DNA of 64,000 bases from Fistularia commersonii (taxonomy: Eukaryota > Chordata > Actinopteri > Syngnathiformes > Fistulariidae). Location: positions 14,986,116 through 15,050,115 of the forward strand of contig JBBMNZ010000021.1 in NCBI GenBank assembly GCA_037954325.1, read 5' to 3'. Positions 23,462 through 33,858 of the stretch are shown one piece after another. Under the pieces are notes generated by a model. That model worked only from the letters and a program-made list of their open reading frames with translations. It was not told the DNA's origin and ran no database searches. How positions within the stretch are numbered: the stretch's first letter is position 1; every line of letters begins with the position of its first letter. The translations under genes and the position numbers were made by a program.

Positions 23462-24300
23462 AAGGTTAAGTCTTCTTCCTCTCCTTTGGGCTTTTCCCTT
23501 CAGAGGTCGCCACAGACTATCAACCTTCTCCATCTAACTCTATTCTCTGGATCCTCCTCTCTCACGACGTCCATCAATCTTCTCTCTGGACCTCCATCTA
23601 CCAATATATTGACTCTCCCTCCTCTGTCCATGACCCAACCATCTCACCCTGACCTTCTCTCCGAAACCATGTGTCGTCCCTCTGATGGACTCCTTCCTGC
23701 TCCTATCCATCCTGGTCACTCCCAAAGAGAACCTCGACACTGACATCACCACTGTCTTGTCCAGCTTTCCTGTCATTCTGTCTGATTGATCTCATATCCC
23801 ATAGTATGTCGGACACTTTCCTCCACCCATTCCAACCTGCTTGAACCCATTTCTTTTCCTCTCTTCCACACTCTCTGCTGCTCTGGACTGTTGACCCTAA
23901 GTACCAACCTATGTATCTCAGTTCAACTTCTTGATCTCCACTCCCTGTAGCCTCATTGTTCCACCTGGGTTCCTCTCATTCACACACATTTATTCTGTCT
24001 TGCTGCAACCAACCTTCATTCCTCTCCTTTCCAGCACATACCTCCACCTCTCTGGATTTTCCTCAACCTGTTCTCTTCTCTCACCACAGATCACAATATC
24101 ATCTGCAAACATCATGGTCCATGGAGAGAACCTCATCTGCCAGCCTGTCCATCACCACTGAAAACAGGAAGGGGCTCAGAGCTGATCCCTCATGAAGTCC
24201 CACCTCCACCTTGAACTTCTCTGTCACACCTACAGCACACCTCACCACTGTCTCACAGGGAGCATACATGTCCTGCACCAGTCAAACATACCCATTCCAA
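23462..24300 (-). mobile_element. RTE-type LINE fragment, 3' two-thirds of RT onward
   Basis: The reverse strand carries sequence for VVRCAVGVTEKFKVEVGL (about 24190-24250), the FADD-type catalytic block at about 24085-24115, and C-terminal sequence including RFSLGVTRMDRSRKESIRG (about 23680-23740). Several frame breaks make it a dead copy. The plus-strand frames here are shadows. Confidence 0.8.
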
Positions 24301-24982
24301 CCAGTGGACGGTGGAGCTGCGAGGAGAACGGCCCGGCTCGGACGATGTCAATTCCAATGTATCACCACCGAGTGGAGAAGAAAAAGCAGCGGAGAGAAAT
24401 AGCGGAGGCTCTGAAAATACCCGGTGTAAACATCGCATGGTGGGAAGAAAATTGCTGAAAGAATGGAGTTGTAGTGACCCAGTAAGATTCAGCGTCTTTG
24501 CAGAATCGAAGTCTGAGACTTTGCTGAGACTGAAAAGTCTAAAAACTGGTTGGTGTAAGATGATAGTTTTCTACGAGTCTGAGCTCCAGACATTGTAGTT
24601 ACCTGCCTCCCTTCAAGCACCAATGTGAACCCTTCGCCCGGTCACAGCCGGCATCAGGTCCTGCCCCGATGGAAGGATATGCTGGCGAGATAATGAACGA
24701 ATGAATGAATGAATGAATGGGGAAAACTACCTCAACCGTCTCTCCACCCTGACCTCTTGCATTTTGCATTCATGAGTTTTTATGCCGTAAAACGGAGACA
24801 CTCGGCTTCGTACAACCAACGACCCTCCATTATGTCAAGAAAAAAATTCCAATGAAGGGTCACTTTGTGAAAAATGCTGTCAAATATACGACCAGATAAC
24901 AGATTATTTACCTGAAAATTAAAGCTGTCAATTGTTGGTGAATGATATGATGCTGAGCTGATTTGCAATAATAATTGTGATT

Positions 24983-24984
<2 letters not shown>
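24301..24984. other. unassigned sequence
   Basis: A tail of the ATTCAC-core dispersed repeat with a (GAAT)n tract lies at about 24640-24715. A 95-codon plus frame at 24311-24598 is not recognised. Confidence 0.35.

Positions 24985-25014
<30 letters not shown>
24985..25014. repeat. (CA)n microsatellite
   Basis: CA run of 30 bp. Confidence 0.96.
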
Positions 25015-25016
<2 letters not shown>

Positions 25017-25133
25017 AAAGGGTAGAGACAGAAGTTGAAATATATTTTACCTCACCGACTGATCATCATTGATATCTTTTCTCCCCACGTTCTTATTTTA
25101 AAAGAGAAAGAACATTTGGGGAATCCAGGAAGA

Positions 25134-25140
<7 letters not shown>

Positions 25141-25190
<50 letters not shown>

Positions 25191-25197
25191 TGTGTGA
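25141..25197. repeat. (TG)n microsatellite
   Basis: TG run of 57 bp with one A interruption. Confidence 0.98.
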
Positions 25198-25315
25198 TTG
25201 ATCCCCGTTACGGCTATAAAGGGTAGCGGTTTGTCAAAGTCCGACGCCTCTTCAACCGGAGGAGAAGGAGCAGACGTTAAACGGCGTTTCTGGAGCACGG
25301 CGAAGACGGCAGGAA

Positions 25316-25319
<4 letters not shown>

Positions 25320-25358
<39 letters not shown>
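25320..25358. repeat. (CA)n microsatellite
   Basis: CA run of 39 bp, inverted relative to the TG run 122 bp to the left. Confidence 0.98.
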
Positions 25359-25360
<2 letters not shown>

Positions 25361-25501
25361 TCAGCAGCTGACTGTCAAACTTGTCTGCAGCTCCTGCGAC
25401 ACGAGGTCGAACAGGTTTGCCACCGAGTCCGCCGTCCCTGCAGCAGCAGAAGCGCTCAGAATTATTTCATAGTGCAGGCTGCAGGGCGAGGATCACACAC
25501 C

Positions 25502-25505
<4 letters not shown>

Positions 25506-25555
<50 letters not shown>
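25506..25555. repeat. (CA)n microsatellite
   Basis: CA run of 50 bp. Confidence 0.98.
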
Positions 25556-25557
<2 letters not shown>

Positions 25558-25619
25558 CGCTATCTGTCCATCACCTGCAAACTGGGAATAACAGAGAAAA
25601 GAAAATCACTGTCTGGAGA

Positions 25620-25940
25620 TCAATACTGGCGTGTTGCGAGGCCAGAGTAGCCGCCGTCTGACCCGGCGCCACGCGGCTGTTCACCCCCAAACAAAGCCGT
25701 GCCGGTTGCCGCGGCAACCCCAATCCTGCGCATATTTTCGCCGTAATAAGGCGGCGGCGGCGGCGTCTCAGAAGGGGATCTGCCTTTTTATGAAACCCCC
25801 GCAAATAAGTCGGGGGCGAAATTACAAGCCTGAGCCGCGGCGTCCGTCTGGAGCCGAGCCGCTCGGGTCCGAGGCGCCCGAGCGGCTCTCCGAAGGCAAA
25901 CGCCGCGCCTCCGTCCCCATTGTGTTTATCTAATTTCGCC
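25620..25940. promoter_or_regulatory. CpG-rich stretch
   Basis: GC-rich with many CpG dinucleotides and a short (GCG)n tract at 25750-25764. It could be a CpG island or simply high local GC; no promoter element or first exon was recognised. Confidence 0.25.
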
Positions 25941-26330
25941 ATCCCGCCGCATTCAAAATATCTCATAAATCTCTCCCCTTTCCGTGTTTTCCACCCATTG
26001 TGCTCTCTTAGCCGACGTATTGGTGAAATATCCCCGATATTTCTGTAATTCAGCCAATTTAATTAAAAGGAGCGCGAGATTCTAATAAAAGCCAAATGGC
26101 AGATAGCGGCGGCCGTTCTTTCCAGGGGCCTGTTTAATCAGAGAACTGCTGAATGGAGGGAAGCAATAACAGAGTGAATAGAGGCTGGTATTTGTAAAGA
26201 AATGTCAAGGAGAGAGGAGGGATATGAGAGTCGCCGTCTAAAAGCCCTAATATGGCGCTGCCGGTGGTGTTTCATATAGGTAATACGTGCATCGTGTCCG
26301 CAAGGGCTGAGTCCCTGCAGAGGAAGAGGG
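25941..26330. other. candidate conserved non-coding element
   Basis: Repeat-free, with homeodomain-like AT cores such as 'caatttaattaaaagg' (about 26054) and little simple sequence. It lies between GC-rich blocks. The assignment is inference from composition only. Confidence 0.2.
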
Positions 26331-27075
26331 GTTTGCAGTGTGTGTGTGTGTTTGTGTGTGTGTTTGTGTGTCACGCCACTGAAGTAACGGGCTGATAAGA
26401 TGCACGACGAGCCGCCGCTATCGTTTTATCTCCTGCCCCGCGAGCACTTTATCATATTTCTATTCGGAAAATAGCGTCCCGATAGCGTCCGACAGCAACC
26501 GACGCGTCGAAGGCGGGCGGTGTGTGTCGGTGAATCCGCGGCTCTCGTTGGGAACCAGGGATTTCGTGTGTGTGTGTGTGGGATACAAAGTCTTAAGGAT
26601 TGCTGAGTGGAAAAGCAGCTTGACGGAGTAGCGTGCGCGCGCACGCGCTCGCCGCAGGTTAAGTGTGTGGGTACCAGATGCGCCGCGAGCCGCCGCGCCG
26701 CGCGCTGACCTCGCGGGTTATCTCGAAGGTTCCTCCGCACCTTGCTTTCCAGCGCCAACCCCTGTTGTCGCCATGGAAACACAGCAAGTAAAGGACCGGT
26801 GTGTGTGTGCGCGCCGAGCCGCGTGAACACCTTCACCGCACCTTTGACATGAACGTGCGCGGATTTTCTGCAGAGGGGGGAAAAAAGAAAAAACAAGAGT
26901 CACATACTGGTGTGCACGACACACACAAACACACACACACACACACACACACTTCATTATTCAAATGTCCCGCACTTCATTTATCCCTCATTTCATTTGC
27001 TTTTCTCTCTTAATGAAATCACGAGCGCAGCACGCAATCAAGCCCCTGGGCGTGCATCGTACTGTCTGGAGGGCG

Positions 27076-27109
<34 letters not shown>

Positions 27110-28115
27110 CAAACATATAACGTTGTTTTCAATAGCGGGAGTGTTATTAGCCTGCTGTGAAGAGAAACAAAACGCCCGCCGACACACAAGAGACACACAC
27201 CTGCAGTCTCATCACGACCGGGTCACCGGGATTTATTTGGGCGTCGGCGGGGCCGTGCCTGCGCAACGCCGCCACAAATCAGCACGGCACACACTCTCCG
27301 GAGACACAAAATCAAGATAACACACTCAAAAATAAAAATGAATAAAATCAGGTGCTCGGCAGCGGCGGGGGAAATAAATGGGCGGATGGAGAGCCGAGCG
27401 CGGCGGCCGGGCGGCGGCCGGGCAGGGGTTCGGACGGATTGGATTCACTCCCTGTTCCTCTTCCCTTCTTCTTCCGCCCGCCTTCGTCGCCGCTCCTCAG
27501 CCGTGGTTCGTCAGCGAGCTCTGGAAGACAGCGGCCAGAACCGGAGGGTTAGCGCTTTGCTGAGTCACGATGGAGCTGACGGGAAACGTCCGACGCGTCT
27601 GAAAATCCGGATATCGCTTTACCGGATCGCGTCTCTCGCAACTGGTCTGCGAGCTAATGAGCGGCGGCAGGACGGCGTGGATGAATTCCCTGCGGGAGGA
27701 GATCGTGGAGGGAGGGAATCGCTGCTTTAATGACCGAATAGGTGAGGGGCCGCTGTTATCCCCCGCGTCCCTGCCAATGCAACTAGCTTAAGCGCTAATC
27801 CCTCCCCCGTCGCCGACGGCGGGCATCGGCGGAGGAGGAAGTCGTCCGCACCCGAAGCGATTCCAGGATCCCGCCGGGACGATCGGGAACGATAGAAAAC
27901 GATTCACGCCGTTTTACAAAACCGGTGCGGTGTTTTCACCGTCCGATGGGAGGCCCAGCTGTTACCGTCTCTTCTAAACCCATGCAGGAGGTTCACCGGA
28001 GAAACCTTTCAGACATGTGAATGGTTGCACGTCTCTACACGTTACCCGGTTTCAGTGCACGGATCATCACGGACTCGTGGCTGATTAAACATCCTGTCCA
28101 GGAAAAAAAAAAAAG
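26331..28115. other. GC-rich unassigned sequence with simple repeats
   Basis: Contains CA tracts at 26930-26953 and 27075-27102 and a perfect 16-bp alternating palindrome at 26631-26646. CpG is abundant around 26460-26840 and 27340-27560. The 130-codon frame at 27338-27730 is not recognised. A pyrimidine tract ending in 'ctcctcag' at about 27500 could be a splice acceptor, but no convincing exon follows. Confidence 0.35.
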
Positions 28116-28921
28116 TACCGTATTTTTCACGCTATAAGGCGCGTTTACATCCTTAAATTTTCTCAAAAATCGTCCGTGTGCCTCAGTATGCCTTATGTAT
28201 GAATTCTTGTTGTTTACTGACTTCCAACCCATTTTTTGTGACACAAAGCGCTAAAATATCTGTCAAAATGTTTGAGTGTGACTTTGGTAAGCGACCGAGC
28301 TTGATTGAACGTGGGAGCGTTCCCACCTGACACGGGGACGGCGTGTTAAAGTCCATCCTTGGTTGAATATGGGTTGCAATGTTAGACAACGCTAGATGGC
28401 TAATTATGTCGTGTTGGAATACAACGTTGTTCCAACATCACGCTAACTTCAGCTGTCCGCTATCGCTAGCAACCATAAACCAATCAGAGCAGCTCGTAGC
28501 AGCTTAGCTCCTATACTTTTTCTAATAGCGGTACGTTCCGTGCTTCAACACAATATTACTGTGCATTTGCGTGTAAAGACCCCCAAAAATGGCACCTGTT
28601 AAGAGACATGCTAACGAAGCGCAATTCAAACTCAAACTCAAAAATTCAACATGAATGAAGGAAGCAAGCAGATGAACGGCGCCAAGTAAAGAAAAACAGA
28701 GTTTCCAAGGTAACAAAGTGAGATGGGCAAAGTTCAAGGACAAAATTGACCAATGGGTTTTTGAATAACTTGAAAAAAGTTCCATTAAATTGACTGTTTT
28801 GTTTTGCTTTTTATACTGTAGGTTTTATTATGGGCCTTCTAACACAATGCGCATTATGTATGAAAATAGACTCGTTCTTTGATATTGCGCCTTACAATGT
28901 GGTGCTCCACAAAATACGGTA
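28116..28921. mobile_element. decayed pogo-type DNA transposon, 806 bp
   Basis: Starts TACCGTATTTTTCACGCTAT and ends ACAAAATACGGTA, inverted ends with TA at each edge. Internal plus-strand sequence at about 28590-28770 reads, with breaks, QFKLKLK and NKVRWAKFKDKIDQWVF. These resemble the N-terminal DNA-binding part of pogo/Tigger transposases (Tc1/mariner superfamily). The DDE domain is absent. Confidence 0.65.
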
Positions 28922-29920
28922 AAGGCCACGGCACATCTTCCAGCGGCGATATTCCACTTCCTGTTTATAGCCTACAGAAAATGTACCTCTGCTTCTGCGC
29001 AACCACGGCAATGATACATTTTGTCTTGATTCCTCAAAGGCCCGGCCATCATTCTGTGGAGTCCCAGCGCACAAAACAACCCCTGAGGAATCCTCCCGAT
29101 AAATCCATGGCGGCGCCGCCCTCCACAACCTCTGCGACTCTTTTCACGCTGGAGGAGGACATCATTTGTTGGGACTCCCGTGACAAATGTTGCTGTACGG
29201 CGTCATTAACACTACGGTTGGACACGAGGGCATCCACTTAGGAGTTTTCTGTAGCTCTTTGGATTTTTTTGCTTCGTGATCTGAGTTCGGAGAGAGCGTT
29301 TGACCCCCGCGTGGACGCCGCGGTCCGTGAAGTGGCGTTTAAAAACAGTCGGCGCGCCGCTAGTTAGCCCAGAGGAAATCATGGAGAAACAAAAGCGTGT
29401 CGTGGATGAAGAGATGGTGAAGTTATCGTGGGTGAGATCGTCGAGAGCGTCGTCCGTGAGAAGGTAGAAGACATTTATGGGGATTTGTTGCGGCGGACGG
29501 CGAGAACGTGGACGGACGAGGCGTCTGAAGAGGCGTTGAAAGCCAGTGGGGGACGGTTTGATGGTTTTAAAAACAGTGGCTTCACTCCGTCCATAGAAGT
29601 TTAGACATAAAGTGTAGAAAAGCGTGCGTACATTTAGCTTAGCATTGTAGCATTACGTGTGCAGCCAGTCCATGAGGGACAGTGAACCAAAAGAAAAACA
29701 CCATCTCCTCTTCATCTTCAAGGTGAGCACACTTCGTAAAACTAATTTATTCCTTTACATTCTGTCTGATGATGCATGATCCTTTTTTTCAACATTATTT
29801 GTTCCTTGTGCAGGTTTTATTTAAAACACTTAACAAAAACAGTGGACTAGCTTCGAGGCATTTTAATGGGGAAATTCAATATTTGAGCAAATTCGCAGAA
29901 CAAACTGAACTGGTAAGTTA
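28922..29920. other. unassigned, with a frameshifted open frame
   Basis: Between 29381 and 29605 two plus-strand frames meet: one starts MEKQKRVVDEEM and the next, one frame over, continues VGEIVESVVREKVEDIYG to a stop near 29605. The helical, charged composition suggests a decayed coding sequence, perhaps transposon-derived. I do not recognise it. Confidence 0.25.
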
Positions 29921-30280
29921 AGATACCCTGTGGCCACATCAGCAGAAGGGTTGCTCTCAAAGGGCCACATGAAACGGAAAGAGTATAAATGAAACTGCTC
30001 CTTAAAGTTAAATAACTCATTCAAATCCCAAATGTTACATCTGCATTCCCATCTTTCTTGAAACAGCCGTCCATCTGCATCACCTTTTCTCTTCCTGGAC
30101 ATTAAGGGATCATTTATATTTCTCAATTCCACTTGCAAAAAACGGCATTGACACTGCGATCTAATGGCGGGACGCCGTCACTTCGCGGGTCACATGATCG
30201 GCAGGAATTATGGGAAATGTAGTTTATTGTCAACGCACGCGTTTGACTTCTTTATTTTAAGACAGTCAGATCTTTTAGGG

Positions 30281-31415
30281 CCGGGGTGTCAGACGTACGG
30301 CCCGCAGGATCATTTGAAAGTGAAAAAATGCATAAAAGACAAGGATTTAATTGTTTTAATTTTTGCAATTCAAGAATTTTCCGCGAGGGTCGCACTATTT
30401 TGGTCAGAGTAGAAGACAAGCCGCATCACTGAGACGGACCAATCAGCAAACGTTATCTATGTACCATCTGCTGCTTGTTACCACGTTGTTTCTACCCTGT
30501 TCTCCACCGCCCCGCTACTCCCTCTTAGCCAAAATGTTGATATCAAAACAGGGAAAAGTAGATAAAGAGTGTAGAATTTTCAAAGAAAAATGGACTACGT
30601 CCTATTTGTCTACGGAGACGCACGGGAAACCTTTGTGCTTGGTGTGTTTGGGACAAGTTTCGGTATTTAGGAATATAATATTCGGCTCATCAGAGCGAAA
30701 AATATGACATCTTGCAAAGAAACTGAGAAGAGATAAGATCAACCAATCGCTGGCGGGTCTGAGGAAACAGCGTCCACTTTCACCGTTAGCTGAGAAATCA
30801 GTGAAGCAGCGGTAAAAGCTAGCTAGCTAATTGCTAACAAAAATGTGCAATTTAATGTTAGTCGGCAGCTTCACTGCAAAAGAGTATGTTGGAATTCTAC
30901 TGTTCATGCAACTCCATACATTTTCAGTATGTTTTGTATGTGTTTGCATGTTTCATGGATGGAGTTTATACATTTACAGGTGAATACTTTCTTCCTTACA
31001 CATTTAATAGCACTCTCTTTAGTTTGTAAGGTGTAGGCAGATTTTATATGCACATGTGTAAATGGTTTAAAAAATCCCTTTCTTTATAAGTCTCATTTAA
31101 TCTTAAAGTGCATTACTATATTTTTCAATACCAATTAATTGTTTTGTTCCTTTGTACGATCAGTGGGATCCGTTGCAATGCAAACATGTGAACGATAAAA
31201 GTAAATTACACTTTTATCTAAGGAAATATGAGGGGTTTCACGACATGTTTTGTAAAAGGATTGTTCATAAAATTCCAAGATTTTCCTTTTTGTCCTTGTA
31301 CTTCTTTACACCAAACCAGAGGAAAGACATGATATTTTGGTTATTTATAGCTGAGTATGCTATCATTTTAACGGCCGTATGTGGCCCGCCATGAGAAATG
31401 AGTCTGACACCCCTG
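30281..31415 (+). mobile_element. nested hAT element, 1135 bp
   Basis: Ends CCGGGGTGTCAGAC and GTCTGACACCCCTG are terminal inverted repeats. Flanks are TTTTAGGG (30273-30280) and TTTTCAGG (31416-31423), an imperfect 8-bp duplication. The uninterrupted paralogue reads 'gatcttttaaggtgttctcg' on the minus strand at 34527-34546, so the boundaries are supported by an empty site. It keeps only the N-terminal transposase remnant. Confidence 0.85.
30532..30815 (+). pseudogene. hAT transposase N-terminal remnant (GTF2IRD2/ZBED-like)
   Basis: The frame from 30534 includes GKVDKECRIFKEKWTTSYLS and GKPLCLVCLGQVSVF, resembling the zinc-finger N-terminus of Charlie-type hAT transposases also found in GTF2IRD2-like proteins. 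The paired cysteines of a BED-like finger are present (CLVC); the following histidines are lost before a stop near 30705. A shifted frame continues LRRDKINQSLAGLRKQRPLS to about 30812. The catalytic domain is missing. Confidence 0.65.
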
Positions 31416-31495
31416 TTTTCAGGTGTTCTCGTGGGCCGCATGCAAAGATGTGGCGGTCCACATTTGGCCCGCCGGCCTTGAGTTTGACACATTTG

Positions 31496-31892
31496 CTGCT
31501 CTTGAATGAGGTGAAGAACACAGCTTGAACTCCACGAGATGCTCGGAGGACCTTCTGTGTGAGACCACATGCAAGAAGAAGACGGATACGCGAGAGACGC
31601 TGGAGTGTTAACTGCAGCCTTGGTTATAGAAAACCTGACCTCTGTCTTGGAAATGATTAGCCTGCGGCTATTACAGCTAGCGTTACCCGGAAAGAGACGC
31701 ACACACACACACACACACACACACACGTTGAGTTTCTTATCCACTGCCTCCCAGTATCTGAGGGATCTGAAATGGGCTGCCGGTGAAGCCGACCCTCACT
31801 TCAGACGTCGGAGTCCGAGATCATTTTAACTTCTCCGACGAGGGAACTTCGCCGGCTTTGATTGTATTTCCTCCGAACGCCGAGCTCAAAAA
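31496..31892 (+). repeat. parental copy of the segment captured by the composite hAT
   Basis: From 'ctgctcttgaatgagg' to 'ccgagctcaaaa' this is nearly identical to the reverse complement of 34085-34454, including a CA microsatellite at 31700-31726. A block of about 25 bp ending at about 31564 is missing from the other copy, between short GAGA direct repeats. No gene recognised within it. Confidence 0.9.
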
Positions 31893-32351
31893 CTTGGCCG
31901 TCTCGCTTATTAAGAGCCTCTCCCTCGCCGTCGGGGTCGTGATTCAAAGTGACGGGACCCGAGCAGACCGGCCCCCGGCACAAATAAGACTTGGGATCGC
32001 GGGACGTGTTGTGATCATTAAGTCCGGCGGGACGGTTGGAACGTTCCATCCGTTTGAGTCAGAAAACCAGATACTTTCACCCGCAGGAAGAAAAAAACGT
32101 CAAATTAAAGATGTGCAACCGAAGGATCGTGTTCTGTGAAGGGATGTTATGTAATATCTCGGGAAAGTGCGCAAGGTGTTCATCCATTGATTATCTGCAG
32201 GGTCAAGGGGGGGGCCGGGGGATGGAGCCAAAGCCTGCTGTGATTGGACGAGAGCCGTTCATCGGACACATGGGAGACTCCAAGGGACCTTCTGGCTGTG
32301 AGACAGAAGTTCTCAACGCTGCACTTTCATACCTGGAGGTTTCCAGAACAC
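31893..32351. other. unassigned sequence
   Basis: No gene recognised. A fragment of the dispersed repeat ('tctgcagggtcaaggggg', 'tgattggacgagag') lies at about 32180-32300. Confidence 0.35.
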
Positions 32352-32367
32352 ACTCTAGTTCCGCAAG

Positions 32368-33247
32368 AAGTTCAAGGTGGAGGTGGGACTCCAGCAGGGA
32401 TCGGCTCTGAGCCCCTTCTTGTTCGCAATGGTGATGGACAGGCTGACAGATGAGGTTAGACAGGAATCTCCATGGACCATGATGTTTGCGGATGACATTG
32501 TGATCTGTAGTGAGAGCAGGGAACAGGTAGAGGAACATCTAGAGAGGTGGAGGTATGCTCTGGAAAGGAGAGGAATGAAATTTAGTCGCAGCAAGACAGA
32601 ATATATGTGTGTGAACGAGAGGAACTCGGGTGGAACGGTGAGGCTACAGGGAGTGGAGATCAAGAAGCTGGAGGATCTCAGGTACTTTGGGTCAACAGTC
32701 CAGAGTGTAGGAGAGTGTGGAGAAGAGGTGAAGAGACGGTCCAAGCAGGTTGGAATGGGTGGAGAAAAGTGTCAGGGGTACGAAGAGATAGAAGACTTTC
32801 AGCCAGAAGGAAAGGAAAGGTGTACAAGACAGTGGTGAGACCAGCGATGATGTTTGGACTAGAAACTGTTCCAATGACCAAAAGACAGCAGGCAGAACTA
32901 GAGGTTGCAGAGATGAAGATGTTGAGGTTCTCTTTGGGAGTGACCAGGATGGAGAGGATCAGGAATGAGTCTATCAGAGGAACGGCACATGTTAGATGTT
33001 TTGGAGAGAAGGTCAGAGAAGCCAGACTGAGATGGTTGGGTCATGGACAGAGGAGGGGTAGAGAATATATTGGTAGATGGATGCTGGAATTGGTTTGGAG
33101 GAAGACCGAAGAGAAGATTTATGGACGTAGTGAGAGAAGATATGAAGGTAGTTGGTGTGAGAGAGGAGGATCCAGAGAATAGGGTTAGATGGAGAAAGTT
33201 GACTCGCCGTGGCGACACCTGAAGGGAAAAGCCGAGAGAAGAAGAAG
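32368..33247 (+). mobile_element. 5'-truncated RTE-type LINE with 16-bp target duplication
   Basis: Encodes reverse transcriptase motifs in order: KVEVGLQQGSALSPFLFAMV (about 32373), the catalytic FADDIVIC (about 32486), SRSKTEYMCVNERN, then FGSTVQSVGECGEE. A frameshift near 32745 moves the reading to the frame with VVRPAMMFGLETVPM and LRFSLGVTRMERIRNES, ending about 33182. It resembles the RTE clade (Rex3/Expander-like). The sequence ACTCTAGTTCCGCAAG occurs at both edges (32352-32367 and 33248-33263). The 3' end is an AAG-rich tail. Confidence 0.85.
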
Positions 33248-33263
33248 ACTCTAGTTCCGCAAG

Positions 33264-33805
33264 GGGCGACTCGGGGCTCGGCGTCTTGCCGAAGGATGAT
33301 TTGGGATCGAACCGCCGACACTCTGATTGAAGAAATCCTTGTTTCGCCGGACGGAACGGCAGATTCTCCAGAGGGCATCGGCCGAAGCTGTCTTGCGAAA
33401 CGGCATTCACCATCTCCACGAAACCGGCCTCTGACCTCCACACCTGAGACACCAGGCCCTCCAGAGTGAGGACGGAGTCCTCCGAGTCCCGTGCTCGTGG
33501 ACCTTCAACCGTCTTCGGGCCACGGAGGAGATCTTTCGTTCCGGTCCGTCAATCTGCAGGAGCTCGGTGGCGAAAATCACCGCGTGGACGAGTGATCCCG
33601 TGACGTTTCCCGGCGGCCTCAGGAGCTCGGCGTGGCCTGAGCTTCTGAGAGACCGATCACCTGCTGAACAGCCTGCGCCGTCGCTTGTGTTTGCACAAAC
33701 TCATCTGCCGGCTGATTAACGATTCCCGTGGTTTCCTGGCACACGTGACCGATTTTTAAATCCCAATCAGCGACTATTCATGAAATACTCAGGCGGGTGA
33801 GGGAA
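33264..33805. other. unassigned sequence
   Basis: No gene recognised. A 'gggatcgaaccgccgac' phrase at about 33303, also at 22608, belongs to a dispersed repeat. Confidence 0.35.
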
Positions 33806-33858
33806 GACGTCGGAGAGGAACGGGAATGAGTCCGTCAGAAGGAAAGCACATGTTAGAT
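33806..33858 (+). mobile_element. RTE-type LINE, left part of a copy split by a hAT
   Basis: Aligns with 32948-33000 of the intact-order LINE ('ggagaggaacgggaatgagt', 'cacatgttagat') and stops exactly at the hAT junction. Confidence 0.75.

Larger units (their letters stand above)
29921..31495 (+). mobile_element. hAT copy 1, interrupted by a second hAT
   Basis: The outer parts, 29921-30280 and 31416-31495, align in order with the reverse complement of 34455-34868. Shared blocks include 'ctcaaagggccacatg', 'ttgacactgcgatctaatgg' and 'gtttgacttctttatttta'. The right end is 'gagtttgacacatttg'; the left end is uncertain by about 20 bp. Confidence 0.75.

Noticed and set aside
27338..27730. 130-codon plus-strand frame in the GC-rich block
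   Set aside because: Composition follows GC content, two other frames are also open over part of it, and no domain is recognised.
32898..33452. 184-codon minus-strand frame
   Set aside because: It is the antisense shadow of the RTE-type LINE; the sense strand carries the conserved reverse transcriptase motifs.
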